Assembly (NCBI GenBank): GCA_012797175.1
Contig: JAAZPQ010000096.1
Coordinates: 1-36,928, forward strand
Direction of reading: 5' to 3'
DNA from: Bacillota bacterium
Lineage (GTDB): Bacteria; Bacillota; Dethiobacteria; DTU022
DNA length: 36,928 nt
The notes beneath the pieces are model-generated. The model ran no database searches and was not told the origin of the DNA. It saw nothing but the letters and a program-made list of their open reading frames with translations. This document shows, piece after piece, positions 36,789 to 36,928 of the stretch. The position numbers and the translations under genes are program-made. Numbering within the stretch: position 1 is the stretch's first letter; the number at the start of each line of letters is the position of its first letter.

Positions 36789-36928
36789 TTTTTTGTTAAA
36801 AAAAACCGCAGGCTTGTTTTTACCTGCGGTAAAAGTATCGCCTTTGCGGCGATTGGGAGAGGAGAAACCGGAGGAAGAGCTATGGGGAATCATCTTACCT
36901 TCGACTGTATTATTGACCATAAAAAAGC

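Noticed and set aside
1-36928. CRISPR arrays, prophage, IS elements or transposases
   Set aside because: No regularly spaced repeats, transposase motifs or phage structural genes were seen; XerC is the housekeeping recombinase in its conserved cod-operon context.
36882-36928. Start of a possible CDS at the right edge (MGNHLTFDCIIDHKK...)
   Set aside because: SD-like GGAGGAAGAG is present, but only 15 codons are visible, so no product can be assigned.

Overview
This 36.9-kb window looks like chromosome from a spore-forming, anaerobic Clostridia-type Firmicute. The lineage is inferred from gene content: CodY/HslUV cluster, SpoVM, alpha/beta SASP and many radical/FeS enzymes. From left to right it contains: the 3' end of a rubredoxin gene; a minus-strand DUF1538 (UmpA/UmpB-like) pair overlapping a P-II-like gene; a UvrD/PcrA-type helicase; a small conserved-looking ORF and a MetE/UROD-like protein; three tandem M42 metallopeptidases; a KamA-family radical SAM enzyme with glutamate 2,3-aminomutase signature residues; dprA-topA-xerC-hslV-hslU-codY; a Na+/solute symporter; a minus-strand regulatory operon (LuxR-type regulator, histidine kinase, two response regulators); and a divergent glycyl radical enzyme (GRE) cluster. 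The GRE cluster matches 4-hydroxyphenylacetate decarboxylase HpdB/HpdC/HpdA, with an MFS transporter between hpdC and the activase, and a ferredoxin downstream. The right part holds carbamate kinase, a radical SAM protein, alanine dehydrogenase, tRNA-Leu(CAA), two short ORFs absent from the ORF track (one is SpoVM), an acyl-CoA dehydrogenase, rpmB and an alpha/beta-type SASP. The most interesting region is about 19.3-29.7 kb: an arylacetate decarboxylase cluster with a dedicated sensory operon, direct repeats in the divergent intergenic region, and strong intra-operon hairpins. Family calls are from motif recognition only; no database search was run.
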